This document shows positions 6,023 to 9,385 of a DNA stretch of 9,385 nucleotides, piece after piece (position 1 is the stretch's first letter; every line of letters begins with the position of its first letter). This DNA comes from Kiritimatiellia bacterium. Lineage in GTDB: Bacteria; Verrucomicrobiota; Kiritimatiellia; CAIQIC01; Lenti-01. The position numbers and the translations under genes were made by a program. Location of the stretch: the NCBI GenBank assembly GCA_018432565.1, contig JAHDSS010000417.1:1-9385 (forward strand), in the 5' to 3' direction. Under the pieces are notes generated by a model. The model was not told the origin of the DNA. It was given only the letters and a program-made list of their open reading frames with translations, and searched no databases.

Positions 6023-8290
6023 CTAGAACAGCGTGGGCTGGTCGTTGTCGGATTCCTTGGTTTCCGGGGCGTGAGCATCCAGTTTTTTGACGAGGGCGTC
6101 AAGTTTGGCGAGGTAGTAGGGGACGTTTTCGTCGCGGTGGTCGGGGTCGAATTCGGCGGCGAGGCGGGCGTTGGCGTGGACGGGGAGGTTTTTCTTGTCG
6201 CCGGTGACGTAGTACGAGACGGCGTCGCCGGCCTGGTAGAGGCGTCCGGAGGCGATGGCGACTTCGTAGGCGGGCTGGCGGGACTTGCCGCCGGCCTCGC
6301 GTTTCTTGAGATAGGTGGAGGGGGCGTCGGAGAGCATTTCGGTCTTGGCGAGGGAGGCGACGGGCAGGCGGCGGTGAACGATGTCGTCGCGGCGGCGGGC
6401 GATCATGGCGGGGATGGCGTCGGCTTTGCCGCGCAGGGTGAGGGTGAGCCATTCGCGCAGGAAGTCGCGCAGGAAGGGTTCGAGTCCGCGGGACTTGAGG
6501 GCGGCGCCCTTGAGAAGGACGGTGCCGTCGTCCTCGAGGAGGGCGTAGTTTTTCATTTTGTAGGAGTACATGGCGGGGAAGCGGCCGTCGAACTCGACCT
6601 CGATGCCGTCGGGGAGGTGGTCGCGGAACTGCTCCTGGAAGTCCGCGAGGCTTTGGTCATCGAGGCCGGAGGGGGGGGTGAAGTAGATGCCGTCGGTGTC
6701 GATTTCGATGGGGAGGGCGCCGAGTTCGCGGAGCTTGTCCACCATGCCGCGGAGGAGGTCGCGGCCCTGTTCGGTGACGGCGGCGGCGAGGTCGTAGTCG
6801 TTGAAGCGGGCCTGGGGGAAGCCAAGATAGCCGTAGAAGGAGTTGATGAGGATCTTGAACGAGGTCTGGAGGGCGTTCCAGTGGGCGGCTTCGGCGGGGG
6901 GGGTGTCGTTCCGCTGCGCGCGGGCTTTGGCGTCGATGCGGAAATCGCGCAGGTGGGAGAGCAGCTGCAGAAAGACGCCGAGGGAATCGTTGCGGGGGCC
7001 GCGTCCGGCGCGGAGGAGCAGGGAGGGATAGAGGGAGCGGACGTCGCAGTGGTGGACGTCGCGGGCGAGGCCCTGGAAGAACAGGTCGGTGTAGCCGCCT
7101 TCGAAGGAGCGGGCGGGGGAGGGGGCGGGGAGGGAGTGGCGGGCGCGGAGGTATTCGCGCAGCAGGAGGGCTTCGATTTTGGCGGCGTTGCCGCGGACGC
7201 AGACGGTTTCGAGGGGGAACGGGAGGAGCTGGCTCTGGGCGAAATGGGCGGCGAGCAGGATGGGGGTGATGGCGGCGGTTTCGCGGATGTCGTCGAGGGC
7301 GTAGCGCCGGAAGGCGTCGTGGTCGTCGCGGAAGGCGGCGGCGATGGCGCCGCCGTCGAGGTAGGTGCGGTCGGGGGCGGCGACGCCGAAGTGGCGGGCG
7401 ACGGCCTTGAGGGAATGGCTTTCCATGGCGCGGTGGGAGACATCGTGAAGGAGCGTGAGCAGATAGGTATCCACGATATGCCGTCCGTGGAGGCGGGTGC
7501 GCGGATAGGTGACGACGCGCTCGGCGGCGTTGAAGCGGGAGGAATGGGTGGCGGGCGGGCTGCCGTCGCGGCCGAGGGCCAGCTTGACGCGGTGGCGTTT
7601 GGCGCGGGTCTGGATGTAGGGCAGGTCGAAGCGGAAGAGATTGTGGCCGGCGAGGACATCGGGGTCGCGCTTCCGGACGATGTCCACGAACCGCTTCAGG
7701 AGGGCTTTTTCGTCGAGATCGCGGGCGTCGAGGAGTTCTTCCCAGCCCTTACCGTCCGAGAGGGCGATGGCGAGGATGCCGTCCTCCTCGCGGTCGGCAT
7801 TGGAAAAGTCGCGTTCGGGGGCGCAGTCGGTTTCGATGTCCACGAAGAGGAATTCCAGATCCGGGAGCAGGAGGTCGCGGAAGGAGGTGCGGCCGGTGGC
7901 GAGAAGGAACTGCTGGACGGGGTCGCGCAGGACGAAGTAGGGGGCGGAAGGGTCGGAGGGGGTGCGCCCGGTGGTTTTGCGCAGATGGGCGAGGGCGCGT
8001 TCGAGGGCGGCCCAGGTCGGAAAGCGGGCCAGCCAGCGGTCGGGATGCGGGCCGTCGAGGCGCACGATTTCAGGGGCGGGCTCGAAGCCGTCGAGGAACT
8101 CGGATTTGGCGAGCCAGAGAAACGGGGCAAAGGGTTCCCGGCGGGTGGCGAGTTGGCCGTTGCGCCGGAGAAACAGGGTCATGGCGTCGGTTTCGTCGCC
8201 GGGGGCGTGTTCGAGGGCGACCAGTCCGGGTTCGGGGGTGAATCCGTAAACGAGCTCGTCGCGGGAAAGCGGCTTCATGTGGAGAAGCAT
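6023..8290 (-). CDS. polB: Family B DNA polymerase with proofreading exonuclease (Pol II-like)
   Basis: DNA-dependent DNA polymerase of family B, 755 residues. Exonuclease motifs in order: FVDIET (Asp151, Glu153), HNLFRFD (Asn217 to Asp222) and YALDD (Tyr330 to Asp334). Polymerase motifs: A, DVRSLYPS (from Asp416); B, KILINSFYG (479-487); C, IEIDTDGIYF (Asp531, Asp533), with Gly where DTDS is usual; then KMKNY (578-582). All catalytic acids are present, so both activities should work. The protein ends in QPTLF (751-755), matching the bacterial beta-clamp-binding pattern, as E. coli Pol II ends in a similar motif. It probably acts in repair, replication restart or lesion bypass rather than as the main replicase. 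Start: ATG at 8290; an in-frame ATG at 8278 (MKPLSRDEL) is an equal alternative, and neither has a clear Shine-Dalgarno. Upstream lies the repeat cluster at 8327-8570; downstream, after 66 bases of repeat, the pseudopilin gene on the same strand. Confidence 0.93.
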   Translation of the reverse strand: MLLHMKPLSRDELVYGFTPEPGLVALEHAPGDETDAMTLFLRRNGQLATRREPFAPFLWLAKSEFLDGFEPAPEIVRLDGPHPDRWLARFPTWAALERALAHLRKTTGRTPSDPSAPYFVLRDPVQQFLLATGRTSFRDLLLPDLEFLFVDIETDCAPERDFSNADREEDGILAIALSDGKGWEELLDARDLDEKALLKRFVDIVRKRDPDVLAGHNLFRFDLPYIQTRAKRHRVKLALGRDGSPPATHSSRFNAAERVVTYPRTRLHGRHIVDTYLLTLLHDVSHRAMESHSLKAVARHFGVAAPDRTYLDGGAIAAAFRDDHDAFRRYALDDIRETAAITPILLAAHFAQSQLLPFPLETVCVRGNAAKIEALLLREYLRARHSLPAPSPARSFEGGYTDLFFQGLARDVHHCDVRSLYPSLLLRAGRGPRNDSLGVFLQLLSHLRDFRIDAKARAQRNDTPPAEAAHWNALQTSFKILINSFYGYLGFPQARFNDYDLAAAVTEQGRDLLRGMVDKLRELGALPIEIDTDGIYFTPPSGLDDQSLADFQEQFRDHLPDGIEVEFDGRFPAMYSYKMKNYALLEDDGTVLLKGAALKSRGLEPFLRDFLREWLTLTLRGKADAIPAMIARRRDDIVHRRLPVASLAKTEMLSDAPSTYLKKREAGGKSRQPAYEVAIASGRLYQAGDAVSYYVTGDKKNLPVHANARLAAEFDPDHRDENVPYYLAKLDALVKKLDAHAPETKESDNDQPTLF

Positions 8291-8326
8291 ACGAAACTAC
8301 GAAAGGCGCGGGAAGCACTTTTGGCT

Positions 8327-8372
8327 GACCTGATTCACCCTTGGCGCAAGGCCAGGGGGGTCTAAGACCCCC
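8327..8372 (+). repeat. Hairpin repeat, copy A (5' part)
   Basis: GACCTGATTCACCC (8327-8340) followed by hairpin 1 with loop GCAAG and by hairpin 2, GGGGGTCT/AGACCCCC. It matches the first 46 bases of the full element at 8391-8465 and stops at the end of hairpin 2. Hairpin 1 differs by a C-to-T change that turns a C:G pair into a T:G pair. It lies 37 bases upstream of the polymerase start and so may fall within that gene's promoter region. Confidence 0.85.
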
Positions 8373-8390
8373 GGCGACGCTCCTCTACTC

Positions 8391-8465
8391 GACCTGATTC
8401 ACCCCTGGCACAAGGCCAGGGGGGTCTAAGACCCCCACGGGCTTGTCCCGTGGGTGAATGAGGTC
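8391..8465 (+). repeat. Hairpin repeat, copy B (full cloverleaf-capable element)
   Basis: A 75-bp element. Its ends, GACCTGATTCACCC (8391-8404) and GGGTGAATGAGGTC (8452-8465), are inverted repeats with one mismatch at 8460. Between them are three hairpins: CCCCTGGC/GCCAGGGG (8402-8409 with 8415-8422), GGGGGTCT/AGACCCCC (8420-8427 with 8429-8436) and CCCACGGG/CCCGTGGG (8434-8441 with 8447-8454). The first and third have 5-base loops (ACAAG, CTTGT). Neighbouring stems share two or three bases, so all cannot form at full length together, but shortened stems give a closed four-way junction. Confidence 0.88.
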
Positions 8466-8474
8466 GGTTGTGGG

Positions 8475-8534
8475 CCAGGGGGGTCTTCCGATCCAAGACC
8501 CCCACGGGCTTGTCCCGTGGGTGAATCAGGTCCG
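8475..8534 (+). repeat. Hairpin repeat, copy C (3' part)
   Basis: Starts within hairpin 1 (CCAGG), has an enlarged hairpin 2, GGGGGTCTT (8479-8487) with AAGACCCCC (8495-8503) around CCGATCC, then an unchanged hairpin 3 and the outer arm GGGTGAATCAGGTC. Hairpin 2 has a longer stem and loop than in copies A and B, yet pairs perfectly. The outer arm GTGAATCAGGTCCG (8521-8534) also recurs, inverted, at 9372-9385. Confidence 0.85.
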
Positions 8535-8570
8535 ATAGAGGTGAATCAGGTCGGATAATCAGGTCGGATA
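8524..8570 (+). repeat. Three iteron-like copies of AATCAGGTCSGATA
   Basis: Copies at 8524-8537 (AATCAGGTCCGATA), 8544-8557 and 8557-8570 (both AATCAGGTCGGATA). They extend the outer arm of copy C toward the transposase gene and end 38 bases before its ATG. The spacing (20, then 13 bases) would suit a binding site for a protein, perhaps the adjacent transposase, but that is inference. The rest of the gap to 8608 holds a C7A6 run and no clear promoter or ribosome site. Confidence 0.6.
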
Positions 8571-8608
8571 AACTTGCCGCGCCCCCCCAAAAAACCTACC
8601 CTCCCCCC

Positions 8609-9370
8609 ATGATCTTCCCCCTGATCCACCACCTGCATTATTCCTGGGCGGGGTGGCCGTCGGAGGGGGCGTTTCCGCCGGAGCCGCCGTCCGCGTTCTT
8701 TGATGCGCTGGCGGCGGCGTGGCGCGCGGACGGCCTGGAAATGGTGTCGCGGGAGTGGACGCCCCGGCAGGTGCAGATGACGTTCAAGGCCGCCCCGGAG
8801 GTGTCGCCGGTGTTTTTGGCGGGGCGGGCCAAGGGCCGGTTGCAGCACGCCTTGCGCCAGGCGGGGACGCCGTGCGCGTTCAGCCGCAAGGTGGCCGTGC
8901 GGTCGCTGGGCGACAATCGCTCGCCGGAGGTGCAGGGCTATCTGCGCCGGCAGTCCGTGCGCGCCGACCTGCTGGACGAGCGCTACCGGGCCACGCTGCA
9001 GGCGGCGGCGTACGAGGACGCCGCGCTCGATCTCGCCGCGCCGGCCGAAACCAACATCGGGCGCTACTGGTTCAATCTGCACCTGGTGGCGGTGACGGCC
9101 GGACGCTACCGGATCGGCGCGGAGGACTTTCTCGGCAAGGTCCGCGAGGGGATTTTCGCGTGGGCGGAGGAAACCGGCTGCCGGCTGAAGGCGTTTGCGC
9201 CCATGCCGGACCACGTGCATGTGGCGGCGCGGGGGCTGCCCGAGCGCGCGCCGCTGGAGCTGGCGCAGGCGCTGTGGAAGAGCCTGAACCGCGCGGCGGG
9301 GTGCTGTCTGATGGGGGAGAATGTGTATGCGGGGACGTTTTCGGAATATGGGTTGGGGGCGGTGAAGTAG
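8609..9370 (+). CDS. Two-domain Y1/HUH transposase-like protein (RAYT-like)
   Basis: Single-strand DNA transposase-like protein of the IS200/REP-associated tyrosine transposase superfamily, 253 residues. It reads as two Y1 domains in tandem. The first (about 5-118) follows the family pattern: HYSW strand, a helix, then RQVQM (53-57) where HxH should be, then APEVSP, RAKGRLQHAL, VRSLGD and VQGYLRRQ (Tyr111, Gln115), which corresponds to the catalytic Tyr helix YIxxQ. The second (about 152-250) has YWFNLHLVAVT, a helix, and an intact MPDHVHVAARG (His202, His204), followed by LAQALWKSLNR, but ends at FSEYGLGAVK before any Tyr helix. So the HUH pair and the Tyr helix lie on different halves, and one composite active site is possible. 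The start is the ATG at 8609; its upstream region is C-rich with no Shine-Dalgarno. Repeats border it on both sides. The superfamily is clear; activity and name are uncertain. Confidence 0.82.
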   Translation: MIFPLIHHLHYSWAGWPSEGAFPPEPPSAFFDALAAAWRADGLEMVSREWTPRQVQMTFKAAPEVSPVFLAGRAKGRLQHALRQAGTPCAFSRKVAVRSLGDNRSPEVQGYLRRQSVRADLLDERYRATLQAAAYEDAALDLAAPAETNIGRYWFNLHLVAVTAGRYRIGAEDFLGKVREGIFAWAEETGCRLKAFAPMPDHVHVAARGLPERAPLELAQALWKSLNRAAGCCLMGENVYAGTFSEYGLGAVK

Positions 9371-9371
9371 A

Positions 9372-9385
9372 CGGACCTGATTCAC
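9372..9385 (-). repeat. Repeat arm flanking the transposase, cut by the window end
   Basis: CGGACCTGATTCAC begins one base after the transposase stop codon and is the exact reverse complement of 8521-8534. It equals the 5' arm of the hairpin repeat family and probably continues into another full copy past the window edge. Confidence 0.8.

Noticed and set aside
6553..7659. Minus-strand open frame of 368 codons within the polymerase region
   Set aside because: Pro/Ser/Thr/Ala-rich out-of-frame shadow of the polymerase gene.
5765..8365. Open frame of 866 codons on the + strand opposite the DNA polymerase
   Set aside because: The product is a Gly/Glu/Val-rich low-complexity shadow of the polymerase codons and begins inside simple repeats.
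8391..8465. Possible tRNA, because the element folds as a cloverleaf of about 75 bases
   Set aside because: The outer stem is far too long, there is no T-arm GTTCRANNC sequence, no usable anticodon loop of seven bases and no CCA-type acceptor end.
8327..8534. Possible Rho-independent terminators from the GC-rich hairpins
   Set aside because: None of the stems is followed by a T run on either strand, and they lie between divergently oriented genes.

Overview
The window is 9.4 kb of GC-rich DNA (about two thirds G+C by eye) whose gaps between genes are packed with structured repeats. The large multi-module alpha-glucan enzyme, the DSNGDGVPDAW-type calcium motif followed by a 'TNRxYxVQYTSNL' beta module, an orphan GspG-type pseudopilin and a bacterial family B DNA polymerase together suggest a member of the Planctomycetes-Verrucomicrobia-Chlamydiae group, perhaps Kiritimatiellota. 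That placement is inference from style, not from a marker gene.

Layout. Bases 2-4870 (+) hold most of a very large extracellular GH13 amylase-like protein. Its 5' end lies outside the window, and it carries three starch-binding-like modules, an Ig-like domain split by an inserted domain, and a C-terminal CBM9/DOMON-like module. A strong intrinsic terminator follows at 4892-4925. Bases 4926-5305 are a repeat-filled convergent spacer: a pair of palindromic repeats, one arm of a larger repeat family, and a 36-bp tandem array. A gspG-like pseudopilin gene (-, 5956-5306) and a family B DNA polymerase gene (-, 8290-6023) come next. They are separated by a repeat cassette made of a 42-bp tandem array bracketed by two 8-bp arrays in inverted orientation. 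The cassette forms the apparent 5' end of gspG. Bases 8291-8608 carry several copies of a hairpin-rich repeat, one of which can be drawn as a cloverleaf. A Y1/HUH transposase-like gene (+, 8609-9370) closes the window and is bracketed by an exact 14-bp inverted repeat.

How the parts fit. The amylase is a secreted polysaccharide degrader. The pseudopilin belongs to a type II secretion or type IV pilus-like machine, but nothing in the window links the two directly. The polymerase is a probable repair or translesion enzyme with a clamp-binding tail.

The most striking part is the right end. The transposase looks like two fused Y1 domains. The first has lost its HUH histidines but keeps the Tyr-helix motif; the second keeps HUH but ends before a Tyr helix. 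It sits beside, and is flanked by, a family of structured repeats whose stems vary in compensating ways. This resembles a REP/RAYT system (REP-associated tyrosine transposase with its repeats), with an unusual fused enzyme and a cloverleaf-shaped repeat.
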